A stretch of DNA of 64,000 nucleotides from Pseudomonas saudimassiliensis (GTDB lineage: Bacteria; Pseudomonadota; Gammaproteobacteria; Pseudomonadales; Pseudomonadaceae): the NCBI RefSeq assembly GCF_000939975.1, contig NZ_LK391969.1:1681953-1745952 (forward strand). The letters are read 5' to 3'. Every line of letters starts with the position of its first letter. Position 1 is the stretch's first letter. A program made the translations under genes and the position numbers. The notes under the pieces were generated by a model. That model was not told the origin of the DNA, did no database searches, and saw only the letters and a program-made list of their open reading frames with translations. Below, piece by piece: positions 1 to 10,424 of this stretch.

Positions 1-372
1 CATATAAACCGGGTTGCGCAGGCGCCCTGCACGCAATACCAGGCGGTCGGTTGCCTGGTAGGAGAGATAGAACCACTCCAGATTCACGTCCCAGCTATCA
101 TGCTGCGCCTTGGCTATGACTTGCGCTGTCAGGGTGAGGTCGTCGGTCACGCCATAGCGCAACTGGCCACCCAGCTTGGAGAGCTCGTCGAAGCGCCACG
201 AATCCGTGGTCTGTCCATTGATACCGTAACTGCGCCCGTCGTGCTCGCCGCCTAAATAGGTCATGCCAAGGGTACCGAAGCCATTCAGGCGATAATCGCC
301 CTGCTCGAGGGCGAACGCGGGCGCAGCGGCGAGGCATGCCACTGCCAAGCCGAGAAGTCGTGGTGCAAACAT
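1..372 (-). CDS. outer-membrane porin, N-terminal part (cut by window edge)
   Basis: The reverse strand opens at an ATG at 370-372 and stays open to the window edge, giving 124 residues. Residues 1-21 form a signal peptide (charged start, LLGLAVACLAAAPAFA core, likely cleavage before LEQG). The mature part alternates hydrophobic and polar residues with many aromatic girdle positions (YRLNGFGTLGMTYLGG, LEWFYLSY, LVLRAGRLRNP), typical of the first strands of a Pseudomonas trimeric porin. It would be an outer-membrane channel. Substrate and full length cannot be judged because the C-terminus lies outside the window. Called by hand translation. Confidence 0.7.
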   Translation of the reverse strand, partial: MFAPRLLGLAVACLAAAPAFALEQGDYRLNGFGTLGMTYLGGEHDGRSYGINGQTTDSWRFDELSKLGGQLRYGVTDDLTLTAQVIAKAQHDSWDVNLEWFYLSYQATDRLVLRAGRLRNPVYM

Positions 373-394
373 TGAGTAGTGCTCCTGATAAAGA

Positions 395-2017
395 TTAAAT
401 GCGGAACTGGGCAGTGGCTGCGCGCAAGTGATCATGGGTACTGACCAGTTGTTCGCCGAGGCGCGCGGTAGCCTCTGCTCCGTTGGCGGTTGCTTGGGCG
501 TCCTGCTGCAACACTTGGGTTTCTTGTTGGATGGAGTTCGACAGACCGATCTGCTCCTGGGTATGGCGGGCGATACCGGCGTTGAACTCGTTAATGCGGT
601 TGACGGCGCTGGTGATGGCTTCCAGCAGTTGGGTCGCTTCGATGGAGCGATCAATGCTCTGCCGGGATTTTTCCCCGTTGGCGGTCATGATAGAAAGTAC
701 GGCGTTCGCGCTGTTCTGCAGGCGCTGGATGATGTGCTGGATCTCCGCGGTCGAACTGGCGGTTTTCTGCGCCAGGTTGCGCACTTCATCGGCAACCACG
801 GCGAATCCCCGCCCTTGTTCGCCCGCCCGGGCCGCTTCGATGGCCGCGTTGAGCGCCAGCAGGTTGGTCTGATCGGCGATGCTGCGAATCACCGTGAGCA
901 CCGAGCCAACTTCCTGGGTTTCCTCTTCCAGCTGGGCCATCGACCGCACCGCATCCATGACGCTACTGCCCAGGTCGGCAATGCTGTCGGACAGGCTGTC
1001 GATATGTACCCGTGCGGTACTGGCCTGCTGCGTCGCCGCCTGGGCTTCATCAGAGGCCTGGCGTGAACGCTGTGCCACGTCCTGAATGCGATCCGTCATG
1101 GTCAGGATATCGCGGCTGATCGAATCCGTATGGCGCTGCTGGGAACGGGCATTTTCCTCTGCGCTCTGTGTCACGCGGTACAACTCTTTCGATACCTCGC
1201 CAAGGGGGCTCGCAGCGTGGACCGTCTGGCCGATGGTGCCCTGGAGTTTGCCCAGAAAAGCGTTGAACAATTTGATCATGGTGCCGATTTCATCGGACGA
1301 CTCCCCGGTCACCCGCTTGGTCAGGTCACCATCGCCGCTGGCAATCGACTCCAGGGAGCGGATAACACCGCGCACGTTCTGCATGATGCTGCGAGTGACC
1401 ACCAGCGCGCCGGTACCGGTTACCAGCAGCAGTATCACGCACAACAGGATACCCAGGCGGGTGGTGTCGGCGTTGGTTTCGCGGGCGGTGACCAAGGTCT
1501 GTTTGAAATCGCCGTAGGCGTTCTGCCGGAACTGGCTTGCCAACTGCTGCGCCTGCGCTAGATCCGCTGCCATGCGCTCGAGGCTGGGGCGCAGCTCATC
1601 AAAGGAAACCTCCCCGGTAATCATCGAGCGAGAGGCAGACAGGGCGTTAACACCGTAGCGGGAAATTGCACCGCGCCAGGCGCGCAGCTCCTGCAGGCGC
1701 TGGGCCTCCTCACTGAGCAGCTGTTCAGCGCTCTGCAGATCAGCCTCAACACCTGCCAATACCTCGGACGCCTCGTCCAGCATGTCTGCTTCACCAGCGG
1801 TGACGGCGTTGTTGAGCAGACCGGGCAGTCGTGAAAACTGGAAGATGGCGGCGTCGGCCTTTTCCAGCGTGGGATAGTGCTGGTCTTCCAGCGCCAGCAG
1901 GCGCGCGTCCGTCGCGGCCAGCTGCAACGAGGTGTAAGACACGTATAACACCAGACCCAACAATGCGAGCGCAGGGGCGAGGGCCAACTTATATCCGAGC
2001 GAGAAATTCTTGAGCAT
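395..2017 (-). CDS. methyl-accepting chemotaxis protein
   Basis: An inner-membrane chemoreceptor of about 540 residues. A first membrane helix (about residues 8-30, [18 protein letters not shown]) is followed by a predominantly helical periplasmic sensor of roughly 150 residues, a second helix ([20 protein letters not shown]), a HAMP linker ([22 protein letters not shown]) and the cytoplasmic signalling coiled coil. The conserved hairpin tip is intact ([21 protein letters not shown] and [12 protein letters not shown]), so it should couple to CheA/CheW. The C-terminus has no CheR-tethering pentapeptide. I chose the ATG at 2017 over the in-frame GTG at 2029 because GGAG lies seven bases before it. 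The ligand cannot be inferred. No che genes are nearby, so it is an orphan receptor. Confidence 0.93.
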   Translation of the reverse strand: MLKNFSLGYKLALAPALALLGLVLYVSYTSLQLAATDARLLALEDQHYPTLEKADAAIFQFSRLPGLLNNAVTAGEADMLDEASEVLAGVEADLQSAEQLLSEEAQRLQELRAWRGAISRYGVNALSASRSMITGEVSFDELRPSLERMAADLAQAQQLASQFRQNAYGDFKQTLVTARETNADTTRLGILLCVILLLVTGTGALVVTRSIMQNVRGVIRSLESIASGDGDLTKRVTGESSDEIGTMIKLFNAFLGKLQGTIGQTVHAASPLGEVSKELYRVTQSAEENARSQQRHTDSISRDILTMTDRIQDVAQRSRQASDEAQAATQQASTARVHIDSLSDSIADLGSSVMDAVRSMAQLEEETQEVGSVLTVIRSIADQTNLLALNAAIEAARAGEQGRGFAVVADEVRNLAQKTASSTAEIQHIIQRLQNSANAVLSIMTANGEKSRQSIDRSIEATQLLEAITSAVNRINEFNAGIARHTQEQIGLSNSIQQETQVLQQDAQATANGAEATARLGEQLVSTHDHLRAATAQFRI

Positions 2018-2267
2018 GACGGGCTCCACAAACAGGACGCGGATACTAACAGCAAGCAGGAAGATGGCGATATGCCATTGGTCAGTGGCATTGGTGCGTC
2101 AATCCCCGAGCAGCAGCAATTCGAAGCCTCTATCGACCCAGGGGAGATTTACTTGAGGAGGAAATGGCGCAGATATTTCAGGGCAAAGGCTCTATCGCGG
2201 GGGAGGCAGGGCGTTGTACCAATCGGAAGCCAGGCAGGGCGGGGGTTGCACGGATCAAGAGCATGAC

Positions 2268-2295
2268 CGGATCGTCGCAGGGGTGCGACGATCCG
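2268..2295 (-). terminator. perfect hairpin after rph
   Basis: A 12-bp perfect inverted repeat with a four-base GGGG loop sits 14 bases beyond the rph stop codon on the rph strand. There is no clear T-run after it, so it may act as a 3'-end stabiliser or a weak terminator rather than a classical intrinsic terminator. Confidence 0.5.
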
Positions 2296-2309
2296 ACGCG
2301 CCCAGAGAG

Positions 2310-3029
2310 TTACTCGGCCAGCGCGGCCAGCTGCGCCGCAAACAAGTCGTTGATGCCCTTGGTAGCCAGCTCCAGCATCGCATTGAGCTCCTGGGGCGTG
2401 AAGGGCGCTGCTTCGGCCGTGCCCTGCACCTCGATGAAACCGCCCTTGTCGGTCATGACCACGTTCAGGTCGGTATCGGCGGCGGAGTCTTCCGGGTAAT
2501 CCAGGTCCAGCACCGGCACGCCCTGGTAGATGCCTACCGACACGGCGGCGATCATCTGCACCGAGGGAACGCGCTTGATGGCGCCACGCTGTTTCATCGC
2601 CCGCAGGGCATCGACCAGCGCCACGCAGGCCCCGGTGATGGAGGCGGTGCGGGTGCCACCATCGGCCTGGATCACGTCGCAATCGACGTAGATGGTGTTC
2701 TCGCCCAGGGTTTTCATGTCCACTGCCGCACGCAGAGAACGCCCGATCAAGCGCTGGATCTCCAGGGTACGGCCGCCCTGCTTGCCCTTGCTGGCTTCGC
2801 GCTGCATACGCTCGCCGGTGGCCCGGGGTAGCATGCCGTACTCGGCGGTGATCCAGCCCTGGCCGGTACCGCGCAGGAAGCGCGGCACGCCGCCTTCCAC
2901 GCTGGCGGTGCAGATCACCTTGGTGTCACCGAACTCGACCAGCACCGAGCCCTCGGCATGCTTGGTGTAGTGGCGGGTCAGGGTTACCTGACGCATCTGG
3001 TCTGCCGCGCGGCCGCTGGGTCGTATCAT
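2310..3029 (-). CDS. rph: ribonuclease PH
   Basis: A phosphorolytic 3'-5' exoribonuclease that trims tRNA 3' ends and helps degrade structured RNA. The 239-residue length is that of the full Pseudomonas enzyme. The family core is present: MRPSGR-like start ([12 protein letters not shown]), [13 protein letters not shown], the [13 protein letters not shown] segment, [17 protein letters not shown] with the phosphate-site arginines, and [19 protein letters not shown] with the catalytic aspartates. It is divergent from yicC, an arrangement usual in pseudomonads, with a 140-base shared promoter region. Unlike rph of E. coli K-12, the frame is intact to the C-terminus. Confidence 0.97.
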   Translation of the reverse strand: MIRPSGRAADQMRQVTLTRHYTKHAEGSVLVEFGDTKVICTASVEGGVPRFLRGTGQGWITAEYGMLPRATGERMQREASKGKQGGRTLEIQRLIGRSLRAAVDMKTLGENTIYVDCDVIQADGGTRTASITGACVALVDALRAMKQRGAIKRVPSVQMIAAVSVGIYQGVPVLDLDYPEDSAADTDLNVVMTDKGGFIEVQGTAEAAPFTPQELNAMLELATKGINDLFAAQLAALAE

Positions 3030-3169
3030 CTGTTCATTCCTTACTGCGTATGTGAGCGGCGATTATACGGAGCCTGCCCGGGGGCACAACAGCGGCCTGT
3101 ACCCCGCAGCCGACTGGCGGAGTACAATGCCCGCCGCCGATCGATAAATAGACAGACTGGAGTGGACCC

Positions 3170-4036
3170 ATGGTATTCAGCATGACGGCCTTTGCCCGTA
3201 GCGAACTCAGCACCGATCAGGGCAACCTGGCGTGGGAACTGCGTTCGGTCAATCATCGCTACCTGGAAGCCACCCTGCGCCTGCCCGAGGCCTTTCGCGA
3301 TCTGGAAGGCCCGCTGCGCGAGCGTCTGCGCAAGCATATCGCCCGCGGCAAGGTGGAGTGCACCCTGCGTTTCAACCCGGTGGCCGATGCCCGCCCGGAC
3401 CTGACTCTGAATCAGCCGCTGCTCGACCAGTTGATCGACGCCGCCGGGCGAATCAGCACCCAGCTGGACAATCCTGCCCCGATCAACCCCCTGGAGCTAC
3501 TGGCCTGGCCGGGTGTGCTCGGTGGTGAAGGCCGGGAGCAGGTGGATTTGAAAGCGCAGGCCGACCAGTTGTTCGACCAGGCCCTGGAAGAACTGAAGCA
3601 GCACCGCGCCCGCGAAGGCGCGGAACTGCGCGAGCTGATCGAGAGCCGCCTGGACAGCATGGCCGAACGGGTCACCACCTTGCGCGAGATGATGCCGACC
3701 TTGCTCGCCGCCCACCGGCAGAAACTCATCGACCGCTTCAACGAAGCCCGGCTCGAACTGGACGGCACCCGTATCGAGCAGGAACTGGTGATCCTGGCGC
3801 AGAAGATCGACGTTGCCGAAGAACTCGACCGCATCGACACCCATATCCAGGAAACCCACCACGTACTCGACAGCAAAACCGCCATCGGCCGCCGCCTGGA
3901 CTTCCTCATGCAGGAATTCAACCGCGAAGCCAACACCCTGGGCTCCAAGGCCATCGATGCCCGCAGTACCCAGGCCGCGGTAGACCTGAAGGTGTATATC
4001 GAGCAGATGCGCGAGCAGGTGCAGAATATCGAGTGA
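3170..4036 (+). CDS. yicC: YicC-family endoribonuclease
   Basis: A 288-residue protein with the YicC N-terminal domain (MVFSMTAFARSE, WELRSVNHRYLEATLRLPE) and the C-terminal DUF1732 signature (IGRRLDFLMQEFNREANTLG, KVYIEQMREQVQNIE). Family members are reported as endoribonucleases acting on small RNAs and RNA ends. The start ATG at 3170 has GGAG upstream and begins with the conserved MTAFAR region. It lies head-to-head with rph, so the two RNA-turnover genes probably share a control region. Confidence 0.94.
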   Translation: MVFSMTAFARSELSTDQGNLAWELRSVNHRYLEATLRLPEAFRDLEGPLRERLRKHIARGKVECTLRFNPVADARPDLTLNQPLLDQLIDAAGRISTQLDNPAPINPLELLAWPGVLGGEGREQVDLKAQADQLFDQALEELKQHRAREGAELRELIESRLDSMAERVTTLREMMPTLLAAHRQKLIDRFNEARLELDGTRIEQELVILAQKIDVAEELDRIDTHIQETHHVLDSKTAIGRRLDFLMQEFNREANTLGSKAIDARSTQAAVDLKVYIEQMREQVQNIE

Positions 4037-4051
4037 CGCCGCCGGCTCGCC

Positions 4052-4396
4052 TCAGGAAGAACTCACCATCTGCAACCCCACCACCGACAACACCAGGCTG
4101 GTGAGAAAGAACAGCCGCCAGAAGGTCACTGGCTCGTCGAACAGCATGATGCCCGCAACCACTGTGCCGAAGGCGCCGATGGCGCCCCACACCGCATAGG
4201 CCGTGCCCACCGGGATGGCGCGTTCACCGCCCATGGCCTTGAACAGCAGGAACATGCTGATCGCCACGCAGATTGCAAAGGTGCCCAGCCACAACGCCAG
4301 GGACTTGCCGCTGGCCTGCTGGGCCTTGCCGAGACTGATGGCGAAGCCGGTTTCAAACAGCCCGCCGATGATCAGCATGATCCAGTTGATGCTCAT
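4052..4396 (-). CDS. sugE: small multidrug resistance (SugE/Gdx-like) transporter
   Basis: A 114-residue, four-helix inner-membrane protein of the SMR family. It has the conserved membrane glutamate early in helix 1 (residue 15, GGLFETGFAISL), a GTAYAVWGAIGAFGTVVAG helix 3 and a C-terminal helix ending SVVGLQMVSSS. The sequence fits the SugE/Gdx guanidinium exporter branch better than EmrE, but that subdivision is inferred. I start at 4396 because AGGGGA lies just upstream and the protein then begins directly with helix 1. It is convergent with yicC, 15 bases apart. I saw no guanidine riboswitch upstream. Confidence 0.85.
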   Translation of the reverse strand: MSINWIMLIIGGLFETGFAISLGKAQQASGKSLALWLGTFAICVAISMFLLFKAMGGERAIPVGTAYAVWGAIGAFGTVVAGIMLFDEPVTFWRLFFLTSLVLSVVGLQMVSSS

Positions 4397-4508
4397 GTGT
4401 TTCCCCTGCGCGGATAAAAAGTCAGTCCCGCAAACTACCCCAAAGCGGGAGAATTGGAAACCGAGGGGGCCCGGGCCCGCGCTGACGGGCGCCGTGACGG
4501 CTGCTACT

Positions 4509-5816
4509 ATGTGGGTTCTTTCATTCCGCATTGAAGATCTTGCCTTGGCCCCCTCTGCTTCCCGTTTGAACGTCTACCGTCAGCCGGGCTTCATGCCCTT
4601 TGTCATCGCCCGCCTGCTGGCGGTCTTTGCCATGCAGATCCAGGCCATCGTGGTGGCCTGGCAGATCTACGAGATTACTGGCGACCCCTTATCCTTGGCC
4701 TGGGTCGGCCTGGCCCAGTTCCTGCCCATGCTGTTCCTGCTGATGCCCGCCGGCGATCTGATCGATAGGTACAGCCGCAAGCTGATCCTGGGGCTGTCCT
4801 GGGTCGGTGCCGCCTGCTGCAGCGCCATCCTGTTATGGCTGACCTTCAGCGGCGAGCATGACCCCGCCTGGTTCTACGGCGCGCTGGTGCTCTATGGCTG
4901 CTCCCGGGCCTTTATCGGGCCGGCGCTGCAGAGCCTGTTGCCGCAGATCGTGCCCCGGGACCAGTTGGCTCAGGCGATCGCCGCCAACAGCACCATCATG
5001 CGTACCGCCACCATTATGGGTCCGGTGCTGGGCGGCGTGCTCTATGCCATTGGCGGCGGCGAGCTGACCTATGCGGTTTGCCTGGTGTGCTTTGGCGGCG
5101 GGCTGTTGCTGCTGATGCGGGTGCCCGTGCTCTACGCCGAGGCCATGCAGGTTACCGAAAGCTCGGGCTGGAAGCGTTTTACCGCCGGGCTGCATTTCAT
5201 CCGCACGCGGCCGATCATCCTCGGCACCATTTCCCTGGACCTGTTTGCCGTGCTGCTCGGCGGCGTGGTCGCGCTGCTGCCGATCTACGCCAGCGACGTG
5301 CTGCAGGTGGGCCCCGAGGGCCTGGGCATACTGCGCAGCGCCATGGCGGTGGGGGAAATCTGCGTCGGCCTGTACCTGAGTACGCGGCCGTTCAATAGCA
5401 ATGTCGGGCGCACCATGTTCATTGCCGTGGCGATCTTCGGTGTGGCCAACCTGGTGTTTGCGCTATCGACCCTGTTTTGGCTGTCTTTTGCCGCGCTGTT
5501 CATCGCCGGCGCCGCCGACATGGTCAGCGTGTACATCCGCTCGGCGCTGATCCAGTTCTCCACCCCGGACGCCATGCGCGGCCGGGTGAATGCGGTCAAC
5601 ATGCTATTCATCAGTTCGTCGAACGAGCTGGGCAACTTCCGCGGCGGTGTGAGCGCCGCCTGGTTCGGGGCGGTGCCAGCGGCGCTGATCGGCGCCTTGT
5701 CCACCCTGGCGGTGGTCGGTGGCTGGGCGGCGGCGTTCCGTACTCTGCGCCAGGTCGACCGCTTCGAGGATGCCTCGCCAGAGCAGCAGACCGGGGCGTC
5801 CCCCGCCCGCGGATGA
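4509..5816 (+). CDS. MFS transporter (EntS/MFS_3-like)
   Basis: A 435-residue major-facilitator permease with about 12 membrane helices. It shows the cytoplasmic loop motif after helix 2 (PAGDLIDRYSRKLILG, a variant of GxxxDRxGR), a loop ending in PQIVPRDQLAQAIAANST, and AMRGRVNAVNMLFIS in the C-terminal half, all typical of the EntS-like MFS_3 group that exports siderophores or other small molecules. The reading frame is open further upstream (to 4203), but that part is antisense to sugE, so I start at the ATG at 4509. A TTG at 4545 is also possible. The start is therefore uncertain and the substrate unknown. Confidence 0.85.
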   Translation: MWVLSFRIEDLALAPSASRLNVYRQPGFMPFVIARLLAVFAMQIQAIVVAWQIYEITGDPLSLAWVGLAQFLPMLFLLMPAGDLIDRYSRKLILGLSWVGAACCSAILLWLTFSGEHDPAWFYGALVLYGCSRAFIGPALQSLLPQIVPRDQLAQAIAANSTIMRTATIMGPVLGGVLYAIGGGELTYAVCLVCFGGGLLLLMRVPVLYAEAMQVTESSGWKRFTAGLHFIRTRPIILGTISLDLFAVLLGGVVALLPIYASDVLQVGPEGLGILRSAMAVGEICVGLYLSTRPFNSNVGRTMFIAVAIFGVANLVFALSTLFWLSFAALFIAGAADMVSVYIRSALIQFSTPDAMRGRVNAVNMLFISSSNELGNFRGGVSAAWFGAVPAALIGALSTLAVVGGWAAAFRTLRQVDRFEDASPEQQTGASPARG

Positions 5817-6533
<717 letters not shown>

Positions 6534-6615
6534 CGGGTAAACCGGTAAACTGCTCGGTCCTGCGTTATTATCAAGCGCTTCCCGATTTTTCTTATCCTGC
6601 CGTTCGGAGTACACC

Positions 6616-6873
6616 ATGGCCCGCGTCACTGTTGAAGACTGCCTGGAAAATGTAGACAACCGCTTTGAGCTGGTCATGCTGGCCACCAAGCGTTCGCGTC
6701 AGATTGCTACCGGTGGCAAGGAACCCAAGGTGGCATGGGAAAACGACAAGCCGACCGTGGTCGCTCTGCGCGAAATCGCCGAAGGCCTGATCACCGACGA
6801 GATCATGGCCGAAGAAGCCCTGCGCGAACAGCAGGAACCGCTGTACTCGCTGGAAACCGAACTGCCGGAGTAA
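6616..6873 (+). CDS. rpoZ: RNA polymerase omega subunit
   Basis: An 85-residue omega subunit, which binds beta-prime, helps RNA polymerase assembly and forms part of one ppGpp binding site. The diagnostic N-terminus [20 protein letters not shown] and the [12 protein letters not shown] segment are present, as is the acidic C-terminal tail. CGGAG lies seven bases before the ATG. It is 82 bases after gmk and 63 before spoT, all on one strand, so co-transcription is likely. Confidence 0.97.
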   Translation: MARVTVEDCLENVDNRFELVMLATKRSRQIATGGKEPKVAWENDKPTVVALREIAEGLITDEIMAEEALREQQEPLYSLETELPE

Positions 6874-6936
6874 GCGGTTGCGATGGCCGTGCGACCTCGT
6901 TCAGACTGCCCTGACAGCAGGGTGCAGGAGAGTTGC

Positions 6937-9087
6937 ATGTCCGGTATAGAACTATTTGCCGATCGGCTGGATGACTATCTCGAACCCGAGCAGGTCAATC
7001 TGGTGCGTCGCGCCTACTTCTACGCCGAGCAGGCCCATGACGGCCAGACTCGGCGTAGCGGTGAACCCTACGTTACCCATCCGCTGGCGGTAGCCAACAT
7101 CCTCGCCGACATGCACATGGACCATCAGAGCCTGATGGCCGCCATGCTGCATGACGTGATCGAGGATACCGGCATCCCCAAGGAAGCCCTGGTCACCCAG
7201 TTCGGCGACACCGTGGCGGATCTGGTCGACGGGGTCAGCAAGCTGACCCAGATGACCTTCGAGACCAAGGCTGAGGCCCAGGCCGAAAACTTCCAGAAGA
7301 TGGCCCTGGCCATGGCCCGGGACATCCGGGTGATTTTGGTCAAGCTGGCCGACCGCCTGCACAACATGCGCACCCTCGGCGCGCTCAATCCCGAGAAACG
7401 CCGGCGTATCGCCCGCGAGACCCTGGAAATCTACGCCCCCATCGCCAATCGTCTGGGCATGCACAGCCTGAGTACCGAGTTCGAGGACCTGGGCTTCAGC
7501 GCCATGTACCCGATGCGCTCGCGGATGATTGCCCAGGCGGTGCGGGATGCCCGGGGCAACCGCAAGGAACTGCTGACGCGGATCCTCGAGTCGCTGGAAG
7601 CCTGCCTGGAACGGGAAGGCTTGCAGGGCAAGGTGCTGGGGCGCGAGAAGCACCTGTACGGCATCTACCAGAAGATGCGCGAGAAGCGCAGGGCGTTCAA
7701 CGAGATCATGGACGTCTACGCCTTCCGCATCATCGTCGACAAGCCCGATACCTGCTATCGCGTGCTGGGCGCCGTGCACAGTCTCTACAAGCCCTTCCCC
7801 GGCCGCTTCAAGGATTACATCGCCATCCCCAAGGCCAACGGCTACCAGTCCCTGCACACCACGCTGTTCGGTATGCACGGGGTGCCGATCGAGATCCAGA
7901 TCCGCACCGAGGAGATGGAAGAGCTGGCCAACAACGGGATTGCCGCGCACTGGGTCTACAAGTCCAAGGATGAGGTGATCAACGGCAATCACGCCCGCAC
8001 CCGGCAGTGGCTCAAGGGCGTGCTGGAGCTGCAGCAACGGGCCGGCAACTCTCTGGAGTTCATTGAGAACGTCAAGATTGACCTGTTCCCCGACGAGGTC
8101 TACATCTTCACGCCGAAGGGCCGCATCATGGAGCTGCCCAAGGGGTCGACGCCGGTGGATTTCGCCTATGCGGTACATACCGATGTGGGCAACAGCTGTA
8201 TCGCCTGCCGGATCAACCGCCGCCTGGCGCCGCTGTCCGAACCACTGGAAAGCGGCCAGACCGTAGAAATTATCACTGCCCCCGGGGCGCGCCCGAATCC
8301 CGCGTGGCTGAATTTCGTCATCACCGGCAAGGCGCGCAGCAACATCCGCCACCTGCTCAAGCATCAGCGGCATTCGGAATCCATCGCCCTGGGCGAACGG
8401 CTGCTGGACAAGGTGCTGGCGAGCTTCGACACCAGCCTCGACCAGATCCCCGAGCGCCAGCTGCAACGGGTGCTGGCGGACTGTCGCATGGAGTCCCTGG
8501 AAGACCTGCTGGCCGATATCGGCCTGGGCAACCGCATGGCCTATGTCACTGCCCGCCGGCTACTGGCCAGCGATGCCCCGGCTGAAGCCGAGGCCGAGGC
8601 GGCCAAGCACGATGCGGTGGTGCAGCAACCGAGCATCGAGGAAATGCCCCTGGCCATCCGCGGCACCGAAGGCTTGGTGGTCAGCTTCGCCCGCTGCTGC
8701 AACCCCATCCCGGGCGACCCCATTGTCGGTTTCATCACCACCGGCAAGGGCATGGTCATCCACCAGGAAAACTGCAAGAACCTGGCGGAGCACCGCGGTA
8801 ACAATGAAAAGATCCTGCAACTGACCTGGGACAAGAACGTCAGTGGCGAATTCACCGTGGAGCTGCGCGTGGAGCTGGAACACCAACGGGGCATCATCGC
8901 CCAGCTGGCCACCAGCATCACCGTCGCCGACGCCAGCATCGACAAGATCAGCGTCGACGAGCGCGACGGCCGCGTCAGCGTGGTGCAACTGGTGCTGCGT
9001 GTGCGCGGCCGCCTGCACCTGTCCCAATTGATCAAACGGATCCGCGTGCTGCAAGGCGTCATGCGAATCACTCGACTGAAGAACTGA
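6937..9087 (+). CDS. spoT: bifunctional (p)ppGpp synthetase/hydrolase SpoT
   Basis: Synthesises and degrades the alarmone (p)ppGpp. It is 716 residues long. The HD hydrolase domain is intact ([16 protein letters not shown] with H72 and D73, the same numbers as in E. coli SpoT). The synthetase domain carries [20 protein letters not shown], the RxKD type found in bifunctional enzymes and SpoT. A TGS domain ([21 protein letters not shown]), a helical/zinc-finger-like segment with [11 protein letters not shown], and a C-terminal ACT domain follow. The start at 6937 has an AGGAG site. The upstream in-frame extension to 6883 lacks conservation and was dropped. Confidence 0.97.
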   Translation: MSGIELFADRLDDYLEPEQVNLVRRAYFYAEQAHDGQTRRSGEPYVTHPLAVANILADMHMDHQSLMAAMLHDVIEDTGIPKEALVTQFGDTVADLVDGVSKLTQMTFETKAEAQAENFQKMALAMARDIRVILVKLADRLHNMRTLGALNPEKRRRIARETLEIYAPIANRLGMHSLSTEFEDLGFSAMYPMRSRMIAQAVRDARGNRKELLTRILESLEACLEREGLQGKVLGREKHLYGIYQKMREKRRAFNEIMDVYAFRIIVDKPDTCYRVLGAVHSLYKPFPGRFKDYIAIPKANGYQSLHTTLFGMHGVPIEIQIRTEEMEELANNGIAAHWVYKSKDEVINGNHARTRQWLKGVLELQQRAGNSLEFIENVKIDLFPDEVYIFTPKGRIMELPKGSTPVDFAYAVHTDVGNSCIACRINRRLAPLSEPLESGQTVEIITAPGARPNPAWLNFVITGKARSNIRHLLKHQRHSESIALGERLLDKVLASFDTSLDQIPERQLQRVLADCRMESLEDLLADIGLGNRMAYVTARRLLASDAPAEAEAEAAKHDAVVQQPSIEEMPLAIRGTEGLVVSFARCCNPIPGDPIVGFITTGKGMVIHQENCKNLAEHRGNNEKILQLTWDKNVSGEFTVELRVELEHQRGIIAQLATSITVADASIDKISVDERDGRVSVVQLVLRVRGRLHLSQLIKRIRVLQGVMRITRLKN

Positions 9088-9106
9088 ACATCCAATGGAG
9101 ACATTC

Positions 9107-9487
9107 ATGAACAAGCAAGTCATTACCAGCGAGCACGCGCCCGCGGCGATCGGCCCTTACTCCCAGGCCATCAAGGTCGGCAACACCGTGTACCTGTCGG
9201 GCCAGATCCCGCTGGACCCCAAGACCATGGAAGTGGTTGAAGGCTTCGAAGCCCAGGTCTGCCGCGTGTTCGACAACCTGGCGCTGGTAGCCGAAGCGGC
9301 TGGCGGCAAGCTGCAGGACATCGTCAAGCTGAACATCTACCTGACCGACCTGAACAACTTCGCCACCGTCAACGAGATCATGGGCCGTTACTTCGAACAG
9401 CCCTACCCGGCCCGCGCCGCCATCGGCATCGCCTCGCTGCCCAAGGGCGTGCCGGTCGAAATGGACGGGATTCTGGTCGTAGGCTAA
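9107..9487 (+). CDS. ridA: RidA enamine/imine deaminase
   Basis: A 126-residue RidA/YjgF/UK114 protein that hydrolyses reactive 2-aminoacrylate and other enamines formed by PLP enzymes. The family signatures are complete: [23 protein letters not shown] near the start and [20 protein letters not shown], which holds the active-site arginine, near the end. I start at 9107, which has TGGAG upstream, rather than the ATG at 9095 that overlaps this ribosome site. It follows spoT by 19 bases, so it is probably the last gene of the gmk-rpoZ-spoT transcript. Confidence 0.96.
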   Translation: MNKQVITSEHAPAAIGPYSQAIKVGNTVYLSGQIPLDPKTMEVVEGFEAQVCRVFDNLALVAEAAGGKLQDIVKLNIYLTDLNNFATVNEIMGRYFEQPYPARAAIGIASLPKGVPVEMDGILVVG

Positions 9488-9518
9488 AGCCTACTAGCTG
9501 CCAGCTTGCCGCTGAAGG

Positions 9519-10358
9519 CTACTTGAGCATGCTCGAGTAGCCTTCCCGATAACTCGGATACTGCGGTTCCCACCCCATCTCCCGCGCCAGTTCATTGCTG
9601 CAGCGCTTGCTGCCCACCCGATTGGCGGTTGGTCCTTCTGCCAGCAAGGTCACTCCCAACTGCTCTGCCAACCACTGCGCCACGTCATGCAGCGGTGCCG
9701 GCTCGTCATCCACGCCCAGATAGCAGGGCGCCAGCCATTCCTCCTGATCCGCAGCCAGTAACAGGCATTCCAGCAGCGCAGCGGCATCATCACGATGGAT
9801 GCGGTTGGTGTATTGCACCGGCGTTTCCGGGACATACAGGCCGTTGCGCACCTGCTCGATAAGGCGGTTGCGACCCGGCCCGTAGATGCCGCCCAGCCGC
9901 ACCACGGAGGCTGGTACGCCGCTGCGCAGCGCCACGTCTTCGGCCTGGATCAACAGCGGAGCGGTGGCTGATTGCGCCAACGCGGGACTGTTTTCCGTAA
10001 CCCATTCCCCTTCGCTCTGGGCATAGACGGCGGTGCTCGATACCTGCAGCAGCTGGCGCAGCTTGTGCCGGCTATCCTTCAGCCAACCGAGCACATGCTG
10101 CAGGCCGTCGACATACAGCCGCTGGTACAGCTCCGGGTCCCGGCGCCCGGCGGCCGGGCAATACACCAGATAATCGACCTTGTCCGGCCAGGCGGCCGGC
10201 TTCTCCGGCTGGGTCAGGTCCGCGGCGATCCGGCCGATGCCATCGGGCAAGGCGCTGGGGTCACGGCGCAGGCCACTGACCTGCCAACCCCGGGCGAGCA
10301 GCCGCTCGGCCAGTGCTGTTCCCACATCGCCGCAGCCGGCAATAACTACATGTTTCAT
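9519..10358 (-). CDS. NAD(P)-binding epimerase/reductase of the YeeZ type
   Basis: A 279-residue Rossmann-fold protein of the extended SDR (NAD-dependent epimerase) class. The dinucleotide site is MKHVVIAGCGDVGTALAERLL, a GxGxxG variant. STAVYAQSEGEWVTENSP corresponds to the catalytic serine region, but the usual YxxxK motif is not obvious, as in YeeZ-like atypical members. VVRLGGIYGPGRN is the conserved substrate-side segment. The reaction is unknown. It is divergent from oxyR with only 66 bases between start codons, so the two genes share a regulatory region. Confidence 0.8.
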   Translation of the reverse strand: MKHVVIAGCGDVGTALAERLLARGWQVSGLRRDPSALPDGIGRIAADLTQPEKPAAWPDKVDYLVYCPAAGRRDPELYQRLYVDGLQHVLGWLKDSRHKLRQLLQVSSTAVYAQSEGEWVTENSPALAQSATAPLLIQAEDVALRSGVPASVVRLGGIYGPGRNRLIEQVRNGLYVPETPVQYTNRIHRDDAAALLECLLLAADQEEWLAPCYLGVDDEPAPLHDVAQWLAEQLGVTLLAEGPTANRVGSKRCSNELAREMGWEPQYPSYREGYSSMLK

Positions 10359-10392
10359 GCTGATTGTTTTCCTCTATCGACCAACCCGCTAT

Positions 10393-10414
10393 GCTTGCAG
10401 AAATTTCTGCGAGC
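10393..10414. promoter_or_regulatory. near-perfect palindrome in the oxyR leader
   Basis: A 14-base perfect palindrome (GCAGAAATTTCTGC, 10397-10410) extends to a 22-base palindrome with one mismatched pair, ending 10 bases before the oxyR ATG. LysR-family regulators often autorepress through such sites, and as RNA it would fold into a hairpin beside the start codon. It does not match the ATAG-N7-CTAT OxyR site well, so its role is open. Confidence 0.4.
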
Positions 10415-10424
10415 AGTATACGCC

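Noticed and set aside
4397-4508. Guanidine riboswitch before the SugE-like gene
   Set aside because: I looked for paired ACGR-loop hairpins (mini-ykkC) or a ykkC core in the leader and found none.
4203-4508. Upstream extension of the MFS gene
   Set aside because: These codons are antisense to sugE and lack hydrophobic or conserved pattern.
10359-10424. Classical OxyR binding site
   Set aside because: The ATAG-N7-CTAT pattern is not present; only a different palindrome was found.
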